Positions 10,226-18,828 are shown, counted from the stretch's first letter. The stretch: 64,000 nucleotides of DNA from AWTP1-13 sp963832445 (GCA_963832445.1 CAWHUM010000010.1:744001-808000), one strand, 5' to 3'. The notes: generated from the sequence alone by a model not told the origin. A program made the numbers and translations.

Positions 10226-11578
10226 ATGTCGACCGCCGATCTGCACGGCCTTCCGCTCTCCACCGGCTCCGCCGAAACGGCGAGCTTGTTCAATGATGCG
10301 GTGCTCGGCTTCCTCAAGTACCGGGCGGATACGCCAAAGCGCGCCGGCAAGCTGATCGCCGACGATCCCGACTTTGCCTTCGGGCACACGCTGCGGGGCT
10401 ATTTCCTGATGACCCCGTTCAATGCCGCGAACCTGCCAGCCGCGCGCGAAGAGCTGGCGAAGGCGCGCGGTCTCTCCGCCGGCACTAGCCGCCGCGAGCA
10501 GGCCCATGTCGAGGCTTTGGCAACCTGGGCGGCTGGCGACATCGATGCCACGCTCAAGGTCTGGGAGCAGGTCCTCGACGAGCATCCCCTCGACCTGCTG
10601 GCGTTCCGGCTGCACCATTTCAATGCGTTCTGGCACGGCCGGCCCGACCTGATGGGCGCCCAGGCCGACGCCGCGCTGCGACATTGGGGTCGCGAGCTGC
10701 CAGCCTTCGCGAGCCTGCTCGGCTGCCATTGCTTCGCCCACGAAGAGCTAGGCGACTACGCAGTTGCCGAGAAGTCGGGGCGCGAGGCCGTCGCGCTGGC
10801 GCCCGACGACATGTGGGCCACGCATGCCATCGCCCACGTGCTGGAGATGCAGGGCCGGCACGAGGAGGGCATCGCCTGGCTGGAGACGCTCGAGCCCAAC
10901 TGGGAAGGCGGCAACAACCTGATGCACCATCTGTGGTGGCATCGCGGGCTTTACCACTACGAACGCGGCGAGTTCGACCGAGTGCTCGACCTCTACGATC
11001 GCCGTTTCCGCAACCTTGCCTCGCCCCTCACCCAGTCGCAGCCCGACTTCACCACCGACGTGCAGAACGCGGTATCGATGCTGTTCCGACTCGAGCGCCA
11101 GGGCGTCGACATCGGCAACCGCTGGGGCGAGCTTGCCGATCGGGCGGAGGCGCGCATCGGTGACGTGCTCTCGCCCTTCACGCAGCCGCATTGGATGCTG
11201 GCGCTCGCGGCCGCCGGGCGCTGGGATGCAGCGCAGCGCATGATCGAGGCGCTCAGCACCGCGCCGGAGCGGCCCGAGGGCGGCGTCGGGCCGCTGGTGC
11301 GGACCTACGCGCTGCCCATCGCCCAAGCGATCCTGGCCCGCGCCAAGGGCGATCCCTCCTGCGCCTGCGACCTGATGCGGCCAGCGCTCGCCGGCATGAA
11401 CCGGCTCGGCGGCAGCCACGCGCAACAGGACGTGCTGGAGCAGTTCTTTCTCGACTGCGCCGTGCAGGCGCACAGGAAGGACGACATCGCCAGCCTGATC
11501 GATCGCGTGAGACGGCGCTTCCCCGTGCCGCCAGAGAAGCGCATCGGCTACCGCGACGCGCTGCGGCTGCTGAACTGA
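10226..11578 (+). CDS. tetratricopeptide-repeat protein (TTC38-like)
   Basis: 450-residue soluble protein. An AGGAGG ribosome site sits just before the ATG at 10226, which is why an earlier in-frame methionine was not chosen. Helical repeats run throughout, e.g. CFAHEELGDYAVAEKSGREA, ATHAIAHVLEMQGRHEEGI and HLWWHRGLYHYERGEFDRVL. This all-helical pattern, with HxxWHxALYHLE-type repeats, matches the TTC38 family found from bacteria to vertebrates. It has no signal peptide and its molecular function is unknown. It is followed after 11 bases by an aspartate-dehydrogenase-like gene, so the two are probably one operon transcribed away from tctC. Confidence 0.8.
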   Translation: MSTADLHGLPLSTGSAETASLFNDAVLGFLKYRADTPKRAGKLIADDPDFAFGHTLRGYFLMTPFNAANLPAAREELAKARGLSAGTSRREQAHVEALATWAAGDIDATLKVWEQVLDEHPLDLLAFRLHHFNAFWHGRPDLMGAQADAALRHWGRELPAFASLLGCHCFAHEELGDYAVAEKSGREAVALAPDDMWATHAIAHVLEMQGRHEEGIAWLETLEPNWEGGNNLMHHLWWHRGLYHYERGEFDRVLDLYDRRFRNLASPLTQSQPDFTTDVQNAVSMLFRLERQGVDIGNRWGELADRAEARIGDVLSPFTQPHWMLALAAAGRWDAAQRMIEALSTAPERPEGGVGPLVRTYALPIAQAILARAKGDPSCACDLMRPALAGMNRLGGSHAQQDVLEQFFLDCAVQAHRKDDIASLIDRVRRRFPVPPEKRIGYRDALRLLN

Positions 11579-11589
11579 GACGGAAGCAC

Positions 11590-12403
11590 ATGGCTCCCTT
11601 GAAAGTTGCGATCGCCGGTATTGGCGCGATCGGTCTGCCGGTCGCCCGCAGTATCGACGCAGGCGCCATACCGGGGCTCACTCTTGTTGCCGTCTCGGCG
11701 CGCGATGAGGCGAAGGCCCGCGCCGCCATCAGAAGATTTCAAGGCGCCGCCGCCGATCGTCGGACTTGCCGCGCTGGCGGAGGCCGCCGATGTCGTGGTC
11801 GAATGCCTCCCCTCCGCACAGTTCGCTGCCGTGGCCCGGCCCGCCATCGAGCGCGGGCGCATCTTCATGCCGCTGTCGGTCGGCATGCTCATCGACCACA
11901 TGCATCTGGTCGACCGGGCGCGCGAGACCGGCGCCCGCATCATGGTTCCGACCGGCGCGCTGGTGGGCCTCGACGCGGTGCGCGCGGCCGCCGAAGGCAA
12001 GATCACATCGGCCAGGATCGTCACCCGCAAGCCGCCCAAGGGGCTCGCCGGTGCGCCCCTGCTGGTGGAGCGCGGCATCTCGGTCGACGCGCTGACGGAG
12101 CCGCTGCGCGTATTCGAGGGCACGGCCCGGGAGGCGATCGCCGGGTTTCCGGCCAACGTCAACGTGGCGGTTGCACTGTCGCTCGCGGGCATCGGCCCCG
12201 ATCGGACGCGCATCGAGATCTGGGCCGATCCCGGCGTCACCCGCAACACCCACACCGTCATCGTGAAGTCCGACAGCTCCGACCTCACCATGACCATCGA
12301 GAACATCCCGTCCGAGGAGAACCCGCGCACGGGCAAGATCACTTCGCTCAGCGTGCTCGCCGCGCTGCGCCGCCTGACCGCCCCGCTGGTGGTGGGGAGC
12401 TAG
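11590..12403 (+). CDS. aspartate dehydrogenase-like NAD(P)-dependent oxidoreductase, one frameshift
   Basis: About 270 codons. The N-terminus VAIAGIGAIGLPVA is a Rossmann dinucleotide site. The C-terminal part has the L-aspartate dehydrogenase (NadX/ASPDH) signature in the region ANVNVAVALSLAG and the segment ENIPSEENPRTGKITSLSV. This family oxidises L-aspartate to iminoaspartate/oxaloacetate with NAD(P), in some species supplying NAD biosynthesis. The frame changes at 11737-11739: one T too many in TTT; with TT the protein reads RRFKAPPPIVGLA. It starts 11 bases after the TPR gene and its end overlaps the convergent LysR gene by 56 bp. No nadA or nadC is nearby, so a catabolic role is as likely. 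Confidence 0.82.
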
Positions 12404-13334
12404 CCCGCTCCTTTGCGTCAGCGGCGAGCGCCGCCTTCGCCTCCTCGATCAGCCAGTCGACGAACGCTCGCACATGCGGGCGGTTGCGCGTGTTGGCGGA
12501 GCGGATGACGAAGTACGAGCGCGAGCCGATCACGCTCTTGGAGAACGGCGCCACCAGCCGCCCTGCCTCGATCAGCCCTGCCACCAGCCGGCCTATCCCC
12601 ATGGCGACGCCCTGGCCGCTGAGCGCGGCCTGAATCATCTGCTCGTAGTTGTCGAACCGGATGGAGGCCGCAGGCTTGAGCCCCGCATGGCCCTGCGCGG
12701 CGAGCCAGGTGTCCCAATCCAGCGGCCCTCTCGCCTCGTCGATGTGGAGCAGCGCGTGGTGCTGCAGGTCGCCCAGCGTCTTGATGGGATGCGCATTGTC
12801 GCTCTGCAGCGCCGGGCTGCAGATGGGAAACAGCTCCTCGCCGAACAGCCGGATCGCCTCCTCCGGGGCCTCCTCCGCCTGGCAGTAGCGCACGGCCACG
12901 TCCACCAGGCTGCGTTCCAGGTTGATGGTCTTGTAGCTGGCCGAGATGCGCACATCGACGTCGGGGTGCAGCGCGGTGAAGGTACGCAGGCGCGGGATCA
13001 GCCACAGCGAGGCAAAGCCGCCGGTGGTGGTGACGGTCAGATTGGGCGCCCCGCCGTCGCTGCGCAGGCGGTTGGTGGTGTCCTGCAAGCGCTCCAGGAA
13101 CTCGGTCGCCGCACCCTGCAGGATGCGGCCCTGGTCGGTCAGCGCCAAGCTCCTTGGGCGCCGCTCGAACAGCGTTACGCCCAGGTGCTCCTCCAGAGCC
13201 CGGATCTGGCGGCTCACGGCCGACTGGGTGATGAATAGCTCCTCTGCAGCCTTGGTGAAGCTCAGCGTCCGGGCCGCTGCCTCGAAGCCCTGGATCAGGT
13301 CGAGAGGGGGCAGGTTGAAGCGCTTTCTATGCAT
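12348..13334 (-). CDS. LysR-family transcriptional regulator, GcvA type
   Basis: 328 residues. The N-terminal winged helix-turn-helix, FEAAARTLSFTKAAEELFIT followed by QSAVSRQIRALE, is the GcvA-type LysR DNA-binding domain. The rest is a periplasmic-binding-protein-like effector domain. The 3' end overlaps the convergent aspartate-dehydrogenase gene by 56 bp; the tail after the effector domain (SPPPAGRSGGAARRAR) is low-complexity. Its promoter region is divergent from the DUF2917/GNAT pair, the most likely local target by LysR convention, though nothing in the sequence proves that. The effector is unknown. Confidence 0.9.
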   Translation of the reverse strand: MHRKRFNLPPLDLIQGFEAAARTLSFTKAAEELFITQSAVSRQIRALEEHLGVTLFERRPRSLALTDQGRILQGAATEFLERLQDTTNRLRSDGGAPNLTVTTTGGFASLWLIPRLRTFTALHPDVDVRISASYKTINLERSLVDVAVRYCQAEEAPEEAIRLFGEELFPICSPALQSDNAHPIKTLGDLQHHALLHIDEARGPLDWDTWLAAQGHAGLKPAASIRFDNYEQMIQAALSGQGVAMGIGRLVAGLIEAGRLVAPFSKSVIGSRSYFVIRSANTRNRPHVRAFVDWLIEEAKAALAADAKERASSPPPAGRSGGAARRAR

Positions 13335-13488
13335 TCCTGGTGCTCATGCATTCAGTGAGAAATCATCGTTTGTTCCGGTGCAAGAACCCGCCTATTTCCA
13401 ATGGCAGAGACGCGATCTGATCACGGATTGCCGAACTAATCAATGCGCCAGGATCATGAATATGGCGCATGAATACTGGAGACAGGCC

Positions 13489-13773
13489 ATGCAACACGTC
13501 CTCGACATCCAACCGGTGCAGCTTAGCGCCCAGTCCATACACCGCATCGACGGCGGCAAGGGTCTACAGATCACGGCCGTGGATGGAGTTGTGTGGGTCA
13601 CCCAGGCCGACGACCCGCGCGACATCATCTTGAGCCGCGGCCAGTCGTTCATTCTCGACCGCAAGGGGCTGGCCGTCGTGTACGCCCTCAAGGATGCCGC
13701 CTTCGTCGCCGGTCCCGCCGGCCACATCACGGCCGCCGCATTCGATCCGTCCGCGGTTCGGAAGGCCGCGTGA
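13489..13773 (+). CDS. DUF2917 domain-containing protein
   Basis: 94 residues from ATG 13489, preceded by TGGAGA. In-frame ATGs at 13456 and 13462 would add about ten residues. The sequence GGKGLQITAVDGVVWVTQ followed by DPRDIILSRGQSFILDRKG matches the small beta-rich DUF2917 fold, with its W-V-T-Q and D-x-x-L-x-x-G core. Function is unknown for the family; it resembles a cupin-like mini-barrel. It sits 20 bases before a GNAT gene on the same strand and divergent to the LysR regulator. Confidence 0.7.
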   Translation: MQHVLDIQPVQLSAQSIHRIDGGKGLQITAVDGVVWVTQADDPRDIILSRGQSFILDRKGLAVVYALKDAAFVAGPAGHITAAAFDPSAVRKAA

Positions 13774-13793
13774 CCTCTGCTCGAGAGGGACCC

Positions 13794-14393
13794 ATGCTCT
13801 ACCAGATCCATCGCTACCCAGCCGAGCTCATCGACGTGGTGAGTCTCGCCGGCGGCAGGCGGCTGGTGGTCAGGCCCGTGCTGCCCCAGGACGAGGACGT
13901 AACAAGGGCGTTCTTCGGCAGCCTGCCCGGGCCGGACCGCTACGCTCGGTTCATGAGCCCGATGCGTAGCCTGCCGCCGGACCTCGTCAAGCGCTTCACC
14001 AACATCGACTACTGCGATCACCTGGCCTTGGTTGCCGAGGTGTTCGAGGACGGCCGCGAAATAGTGGTGGCCGAGGCGAGGTACGCGCGCGGGAAGGATC
14101 GCTCCGCCGCCGAGTTCGCCGTCTCGGTGGCCGAAGATTGGCAGGGCCAAGGGCTCGCAAGCCTGCTGTTGGGAAAGCTCCAGCGCCAGGCAGCGACCGC
14201 CGGCGTCCGCCGGATGACCGGCGAGACGCTGGCCACCAACGACAAGATGTTGCATCTCGCACGCAAGGCGGGCTTTGCGATCAGGCCCAGCCCTGACGCG
14301 CGCGGGGTGATGCTTCTCGAGAAGGCGATGGACGCGGCCGAGCCGGTGACGCCGTGCGGCGGGGCTGGGGCCGAGCATTTGGCCGCGGCGTAG
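13794..14393 (+). CDS. GNAT-family N-acetyltransferase
   Basis: 199 residues. The acetyl-CoA loop region reads AEFAVSVAEDWQGQGLASLL, with the Q-G-x-G-x-A pyrophosphate-binding motif of GNAT enzymes. The N-terminal region (RLVVRPVLPQDEDVTRAFF...RYARFM) resembles the GNAT domain of protein-acetyltransferase-like proteins (the Pat C-terminal domain), which read R-Y-x-R-F. The substrate could be a protein lysine or a small amine. The tail after residue 180 is alanine/glycine-rich. It is probably co-transcribed with the DUF2917 gene 20 bases upstream. Confidence 0.88.
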   Translation: MLYQIHRYPAELIDVVSLAGGRRLVVRPVLPQDEDVTRAFFGSLPGPDRYARFMSPMRSLPPDLVKRFTNIDYCDHLALVAEVFEDGREIVVAEARYARGKDRSAAEFAVSVAEDWQGQGLASLLLGKLQRQAATAGVRRMTGETLATNDKMLHLARKAGFAIRPSPDARGVMLLEKAMDAAEPVTPCGGAGAEHLAAA

Positions 14394-14442
14394 GTTTCGC
14401 GTGTTCCCGCGGGTTCTGACTGACCCGCAGGCCGGCAAGCTC

Positions 14443-14661
14443 TCATTCCTGCTTCAACCAGTCGGGCGGAGGCTTCCAGTCGGCCATGGCGCTTTCGGTT
14501 TGAGCCCGTAGCGCCTCGTCCGGGTCGGCGCCGTCGAAGCGTTGCATCAGGTTGACGAGGCTCGCGTCGCCGCGATGCTCGACGGGGTGGTTGGTGCCGA
14601 AGGGCGTCGCCGGCTCGGGCAGGCCGGCGATGCGCAAGACGGCAACTGCATCGATGCTCAT
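14443..14661 (-). CDS. small hypothetical protein (72 aa)
   Basis: 72-residue protein, no family recognised. It has a balanced acidic/basic composition and no membrane segment or signal. The ending PPPDWLKQE and the region DGADPDEALRAQTESAMADW look like a real soluble helical protein rather than a shadow frame. No competing long gene covers this strand or the opposite one. It lies downstream of, and on the same strand as, the amidohydrolase gene, with a gap of 82 bp. The ribosome site is weak, so the call is tentative. Confidence 0.5.
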   Translation of the reverse strand: MSIDAVAVLRIAGLPEPATPFGTNHPVEHRGDASLVNLMQRFDGADPDEALRAQTESAMADWKPPPDWLKQE

Positions 14662-14743
14662 GGGGGCCCCGTCCAGGGCCGGGCGATTTCCGCAAGGTCG
14701 GCGCTCGCCCGGCTGCAGCTCAAGAGCCCGTCCTCTGAGTCAA

Positions 14744-15709
14744 CTAGAGGCCGAGCAGCCTAGCGGGATTCTTGCGCATCATTGTGTCGATGTCAGCGTC
14801 GGAGACGCCCTCCTTCTTCATTGCGGCGATCGCCGTCTCCAGGCCGTCGGGATGCACCATGTTTCCACTCTGCCCGAGGTCGGAGGAGATAAGCACGCTG
14901 GTGGCGCCGAGTTCCTTCACCGCCTGTGCGACGTGCTTGGCGTCGACCTGCGTCCAATGCGTCAGGAAGGGCAGCGGCGCATTGGGGCCGGCGAGGAACT
15001 GCAGGAAGCAGATCTCGATCACCGCGCCCATCTCCGTCACTTGCTTCGCCTGCGCCATGGTGAGGCCAGGAACGTTGGTGAGGGCATGGTTGACGAGCAT
15101 GTTCTTAACGCCGAGCTCGCGGCCGCGCTTCACCACCGCGATGATCTCCTCAGGATGCACGTGGCCGGTGGCGAGCACGAGATTCTCACGCGCGACGATC
15201 TTCAGCACGGCCTCCATCTCGGGCGTTACCTGGCCGTTGGGAGCGACCGTCAGGCCTACCGCGTCGGGCTTCGACAGAGTCTTCACATGCTTGTCGGACT
15301 CAAATGTCGGCAGCCACACGATCTTGCCACGACCCCCGTAGGTGCGGTGCATCCATTCGACCGCGTCCGGATTGATGCCGCCGACCGCCCTGTTCAGCAC
15401 CACCCCGCCGAACACCTCGACGCCGGGCACGACCCGCATGGCGATGGCGGCACGGCTTGCGGTCTCGGCGACATGGTTCTTGAGCACGATGCCGCGCATT
15501 CCGCGCGACTTGGCGAGCTGGGCGACGTCGATGTCGTCCATATTGCGGCCGAATACGTCCGGATGGGAGTGGACGTGCATGTCGATCACACCGGCGGCTG
15601 GACTGACCTTCGGCGGCGGCGGCGGGAAACCCGCCTGTGCCAGCACGTCGCTGCGCGCAAGTAGGGCTGCCGAAGCAAGCGACAGGGCGAATACGGCTAC
15701 TCTTCTCAT
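14744..15709 (-). CDS. exported amidohydrolase-like protein (DUF6282-like, TIM-barrel metal hydrolase fold)
   Basis: 321 residues with a signal peptide of about 25 residues (ALLARSDVLAQA). It then reads GVIDMHVHSHPDVFGR, the H-x-H metal-binding start of amidohydrolase barrels. Further candidate ligands are in ATGHVHPEEI and NHALTN, and the aspartate in LISSDLGQ fits the final barrel position. The R-G-I-V-L-K-N-H segment with a lysine on an early strand is typical of DUF6282. The substrate is unknown. The mature protein is probably periplasmic, which is unusual for this fold family. A proline run after the signal marks a flexible linker. Confidence 0.75.
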   Translation of the reverse strand: MRRVAVFALSLASAALLARSDVLAQAGFPPPPPKVSPAAGVIDMHVHSHPDVFGRNMDDIDVAQLAKSRGMRGIVLKNHVAETASRAAIAMRVVPGVEVFGGVVLNRAVGGINPDAVEWMHRTYGGRGKIVWLPTFESDKHVKTLSKPDAVGLTVAPNGQVTPEMEAVLKIVARENLVLATGHVHPEEIIAVVKRGRELGVKNMLVNHALTNVPGLTMAQAKQVTEMGAVIEICFLQFLAGPNAPLPFLTHWTQVDAKHVAQAVKELGATSVLISSDLGQSGNMVHPDGLETAIAAMKKEGVSDADIDTMMRKNPARLLGL

Positions 15710-15819
15710 GGCTTTCCTCCCTCGCAGTCTTGTTGTTCTGCAGTCGGACGCACAGAGGCCCGTTCACCGCCCGCCAGAGACGGCGCTTGGGGCGCTGGCG
15801 ATGCGCCTACTTCAGCTGC

Positions 15820-16029
15820 TCACGACTCTGTCAGCGTTTCCTGCAGCGCCTTCACGAGGCGCTTGGCCCTTTCCAGGGCCTCTTCTTCTTTTTCCTGGTC
15901 GGTGCGGGTGTCAGGCCATTTGTCGTCGCGCACCGACACGCGCACCACGATCGCGCCGTCGTCGGTGAAGGTTCCAATCTCGTACTCGGCGCGAGGGCGC
16001 TTCTTGATGATCAACCTCGGTTCCGACAT
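15820..16029 (-). CDS. small hypothetical protein with acidic/basic helical tail (69 aa)
   Basis: 69 residues from ATG 16029 (an in-frame GTG at 16035 is possible). The first half reads like a small beta sheet (RLIIKKRPRAEYEIGTF, AIVVRVSVRDD). The second half is a highly charged helix (EKEEEALERAKRLVKALQET) that could form a coiled coil. No known family is recognised. The sequence has clear protein character and no overlapping gene. It stands alone between the amidohydrolase and the secreted-protein pair, and no function can be assigned. Confidence 0.6.
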   Translation of the reverse strand: MSEPRLIIKKRPRAEYEIGTFTDDGAIVVRVSVRDDKWPDTRTDQEKEEEALERAKRLVKALQETLTES

Positions 16030-16272
16030 GGGCACACACTAGGCCTAGACGAGCACAAAAGCCAGGGCACGAACAGAATTCCATGCGGCCAGCCGCTTCC
16101 AAGGCCAGCCGTTTCAGATCCAGGCTCCGCAGCACGCATTCCAGTTCGCGGCAACGGCATGGCATGAGCAGCGCTGAAGGCCCAGCGTGCGAGGACTGCG
16201 CGGGCGCGGCGCTGGAACTCCGGGCGGACGGCGGTGTTTCTAGCCCATTGGACAAAATGCGGAGACCGTCAC

Positions 16273-16635
16273 ATGACCGGTAACACCAATACGACACTGT
16301 TGAAGCGTCTCGGACTTGCAGCGGTGGGCGCAGGCCTGCTGGGGCTGTTGCCAACGTCCTCGTTCGCGGGGCCGATCGGCGGGGCGAACCGAGTGGAGGC
16401 GCCCTCATCCGTTGCGAAAGTGGACTACCGGTGCTGGTGGAGCGATGGCGAGCGCCAGTGCGCCTGGTTCGACGATGACGCCGCGCCGCGTGTCTACGGC
16501 CACTATTACGAGCCTTACGAAGAGTATCGCCCTGCATATCGCTCCGGGCGCCCGAACCCGCCCGAGGCCTACTGGACGGGCTCGCGGCGCTGGTGGAAGT
16601 CGATGGATGAGTGGGGCCGAACCGGCAATCAGTAG
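16273..16635 (+). CDS. small secreted protein, paralogue A of a tandem pair
   Basis: 120 residues. A signal peptide of about 29 residues (LGLAAVGAGLLGLLP...SSFA|GPIGG) is followed by a short mature protein. That contains YRCWWSDGERQC, a tyrosine/proline-rich middle (RVYGHYYEPYEEYRP) and a conserved end, PPEAYWTGSRRWWKSM followed by WGRTGNQ. It is closely similar to the next gene (16949-17320) in both signal and C-terminus. Two cysteines about ten residues apart could form a disulfide. The family is unrecognised and the role (cell-envelope or secreted) is unknown. A perfect 15-bp hairpin follows the stop. Confidence 0.72.
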   Translation: MTGNTNTTLLKRLGLAAVGAGLLGLLPTSSFAGPIGGANRVEAPSSVAKVDYRCWWSDGERQCAWFDDDAAPRVYGHYYEPYEEYRPAYRSGRPNPPEAYWTGSRRWWKSMDEWGRTGNQ

Positions 16636-16662
16636 TCTGGACCGAAAAACGCGAGGCCAGCC

Positions 16663-16695
16663 GCTGCAGAGCAATCGCTGCGATTGCTCTGCAGC
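16663..16695 (+). terminator. perfect 15-bp hairpin after secreted paralogue A
   Basis: GCTGCAGAGCAATCG at 16663-16677 pairs perfectly with 16681-16695 across a three-base loop (CTG), then ATTTGTG follows. It is a very stable stem 27 bases after the stop codon of the first secreted-protein gene. The U-tract is weak, so it may be an intrinsic terminator or an mRNA-stabilising or processing hairpin between the tandem genes. The rest of the 16636-16948 gap shows nothing recognisable. Confidence 0.6.
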
Positions 16696-16948
16696 ATTTG
16701 TGTCGGCATCAACGTGGCAAGTGCGGGGCCACCGTATGGCAGTTGCGTGATCTCAAGGTACCTCTGCGCCGATAACCGGCGAGGCGAAGCTGTTTCCAGC
16801 GCTGGGATTTGATATATGGACTGCGAAGGGGGTGCACGACCGGGAATACCTCCGGCATGATGGGGAGGGGAAGCGGGCGGCTCGTTCACGACCAGACCTT
16901 CAGCGAAAGCGGATATTAGTTGGGTGAGCAAATTCGGAGACTGATCTT

Positions 16949-17320
16949 ATGAAAGGCAAGACCAATACCGCACGATTGCAGCATCTCGGCCTTGGAGCGG
17001 TGGGCGTGGGCCTGCTGGCTTTGTTGCCGACGACCTCGTTCGCCGCCCCGATCGGTGGAGTCGCCGACGTGCGAACCCCCTCGGCTGTTACGCGTGTGGA
17101 ATACCAGTGCTGGTACGCCGACGGCGGTCCGCACTGCGCCAACCTCAATGTTCCAGCCGGCCCGCGGGTGTACGGCTACCGGCCGTACTATGATTACTAC
17201 GATTACTACAGGCCGTATTACCGCTACCGCCGCCTCAAGCAGCCCGAGGCCTATTGGACGGGCTCGTCGCGCTGGTGGAAGTCGATGGAGGCCTGGGGCC
17301 GCACTGGCAACCAGGAGTAG
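16949..17320 (+). CDS. small secreted protein, paralogue B of a tandem pair
   Basis: 123 residues with a signal peptide (LGLGAVGVGLLALLP...TSFA|APIGG) and the same architecture as the preceding gene. A CWYADGGPHC segment is followed by a striking tyrosine run (YRPYYDYYDYYRPYYRYRR) and the same end, PEAYWTGSSRWWKSM then WGRTGNQE. Signal and C-terminus are conserved while the centre diverges, as expected of a tandem duplication with a variable low-complexity core. The function is unknown. The tyrosine-rich core recalls structural or adhesive secreted proteins, but that is only an analogy. Confidence 0.72.
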   Translation: MKGKTNTARLQHLGLGAVGVGLLALLPTTSFAAPIGGVADVRTPSAVTRVEYQCWYADGGPHCANLNVPAGPRVYGYRPYYDYYDYYRPYYRYRRLKQPEAYWTGSSRWWKSMEAWGRTGNQE

Positions 17321-17383
17321 CCCGACCAGATCGACCGCAAGAGCGGCCCGGCCGATCATCTCGGCTGACCGTGGAGTTTGCGC

Positions 17384-17412
17384 GGCCGCCGTCGCCACCC
17401 GTGACGGCGGCC
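17384..17412 (+). terminator. probable terminator hairpin after secreted paralogue B
   Basis: GGCCGCCGTC (17384-17393) pairs with GACGGCGGCC (17403-17412), a perfect 10-bp GC-rich stem with a nine-base loop, followed by GGTGCTTTGC. It lies about 65 bases beyond the stop of paralogue B and between it and the oppositely oriented tRNA. The T-run is short, so confidence is moderate. Confidence 0.5.
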
Positions 17413-17438
17413 GGTGCTTTGCATGATTTCGATGGTAG

Positions 17439-17515
17439 TGGTAGCGGAGCCCGGACTTGAACCGGGGACCTACGGATTATGATTCCGCCGCTCTAACCAA
17501 CTGAGCTACTCCGCC
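17439..17515 (-). tRNA. tRNA-Met (anticodon CAT, elongator-like)
   Basis: On the minus strand the cloverleaf reads acceptor GGCGGAG/CTCCGCT, D-arm GCTC...GAGC, anticodon stem GCGGA/TCCGT with loop ATCATAA (anticodon CAT), T-arm CCCGG-TTCAAGT-CCGGG, discriminator A and an encoded CCA end. The first acceptor pair is G-T. The D-loop AGTTGGTTA and the overall form resemble elongator tRNA-Met rather than initiator, which would carry three G-C pairs in the anticodon stem and a mismatched 1-72 pair. It stands alone, not in an rRNA operon. Confidence 0.93.
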
Positions 17516-17728
17516 AGAACGCAAGTGTCGCTGCCAGGGAACGCTCAGGCCCGCAAAACGCGCAGCGATCGGGCCTGAGCGGCGCGATATAAGAAGCGGT
17601 GCCTGGAACTGTCAAGGCAAGCGCGCCCAGCACCGCCCGCGCCGCGCGCCCTATCTCCGTTACCGCCGACCGCAGGCGCGCACACCCCGCCAGGCCTGTC
17701 GCGCATGGCCTGGCCGCCAATCAAGACG

Positions 17729-18604
17729 TCAATCGCCTACCGCAGCCGGGACGCTGCCTTTGCGGATCGCGGGCACCACCGGCGGCTGGCCGGTCTGCAG
17801 CAGTATGCCCTGCCCCTCGGCGGACAACACGAAGCGCACAAAGCTGGTCGCTTCCTTGGGGTTCTTGGCGGTGCCGGGGACGGTGGCAGCGTTGCGGATC
17901 GCCTCGCTCATGTTGACGCTTGCGGGAAAGCGGACGATGTCGACGTCGTTGCGCGCGGCGACGGCCGCGGAATAATAGACGACGCCGGCGTTGGCGGCCC
18001 CTTCGCGGACGGCGCGCACCGTGTCGGGCACCGTCATCGCCTTGGCGGGATCGATCGGGGCGGCATCGATGATCTTCTGGGCCAGCTCCGCCTTGCCCTC
18101 GAGTGTCGCCGCCCGCTTCAGGAACTCGATGGTGCGGCCGGTGGCCAAGTCCTTCTCGCCCGTCACGCGCACGAATTTCAGGCCAGGCTTGGCAAGGTCG
18201 CTCACGTGGCGAATGGCGAGCGGATTGCCCTTGGCTGTGATGACTACCATCTCGTTGGCGGAGAAGACCACGTACCAGGCCGCGGCGTCCTTGCCGGAGT
18301 CCCCGAGCTTCTTGCCCATCAGATCCTGATCGATCACCGCAGGCGACGAGGGGGCAAACACGTCGCAGGCTTCGCCCTTCAGGATGCGCTCTGCCAGCTG
18401 CTTGGATACGCCGGAGGTGAGGCTGATGGTGACGCCGGCGTTCTTGGCCTCGAACGCCTTCTTGAGCTCGCGCATGGGTCCGGCGAGGGAATCGGCGTGA
18501 AACACCTCGACGGTTCCGGCCATCGTTCCGCCGGCAGGCAGGGTGCTGAGCGCGGCTGCCAGGCATAGCGCGACGGCTGCCCGCAGCAGCGCGACGTTTG
18601 TCAT
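17729..18604 (-). CDS. substrate-binding protein of the ModA/tungstate-molybdate type
   Basis: 291 residues. A signal peptide (about 28 residues, ending TMAG) is followed by VEVFHADSLAGPMRELKKAF, the start of ModA-like binding proteins of the PBP type 2 fold. The segment TSGVSKQLAERILKGEACDVFAPSSP fits the oxyanion-binding loop. These bind molybdate, tungstate or related oxyanions for ABC import. No permease or ATPase is adjacent, so it is an orphan receptor or serves a distant transporter. A molybdenum hydroxylase lies at 41-45 kb in this window. ATG 18604 has a GGGAGGAAAAC ribosome site, so it was chosen over the longer frame. Confidence 0.8.
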   Translation of the reverse strand: MTNVALLRAAVALCLAAALSTLPAGGTMAGTVEVFHADSLAGPMRELKKAFEAKNAGVTISLTSGVSKQLAERILKGEACDVFAPSSPAVIDQDLMGKKLGDSGKDAAAWYVVFSANEMVVITAKGNPLAIRHVSDLAKPGLKFVRVTGEKDLATGRTIEFLKRAATLEGKAELAQKIIDAAPIDPAKAMTVPDTVRAVREGAANAGVVYYSAAVAARNDVDIVRFPASVNMSEAIRNAATVPGTAKNPKEATSFVRFVLSAEGQGILLQTGQPPVVPAIRKGSVPAAVGD

Positions 18605-18828
18605 GTTTTCCTCCCGGTCGACGGGCTGCTTTATCAAGGCTTGCGGCGCCGTCTTATTTCATGACCCGGAGCATATCTGCGATTGCGGGTTGCAAGCGAG
18701 GCGAAACCGGTTGCTGCACCGCAACCGCGCTTGGCGGTCGACCAGGACAGCCTTTGTCCTCGACTGGGAAGGGTGGACCCAGCGCTTCGCGAGCGGCAAC
18801 TGCCGGATAACGAGCAAACCCAGGCGAG

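Noticed and set aside
13335..13488. A clear LysR box between the regulator and the DUF2917 gene
   Set aside because: I could not find a convincing T-N11-A site with good dyad symmetry by eye, so no operator is annotated.
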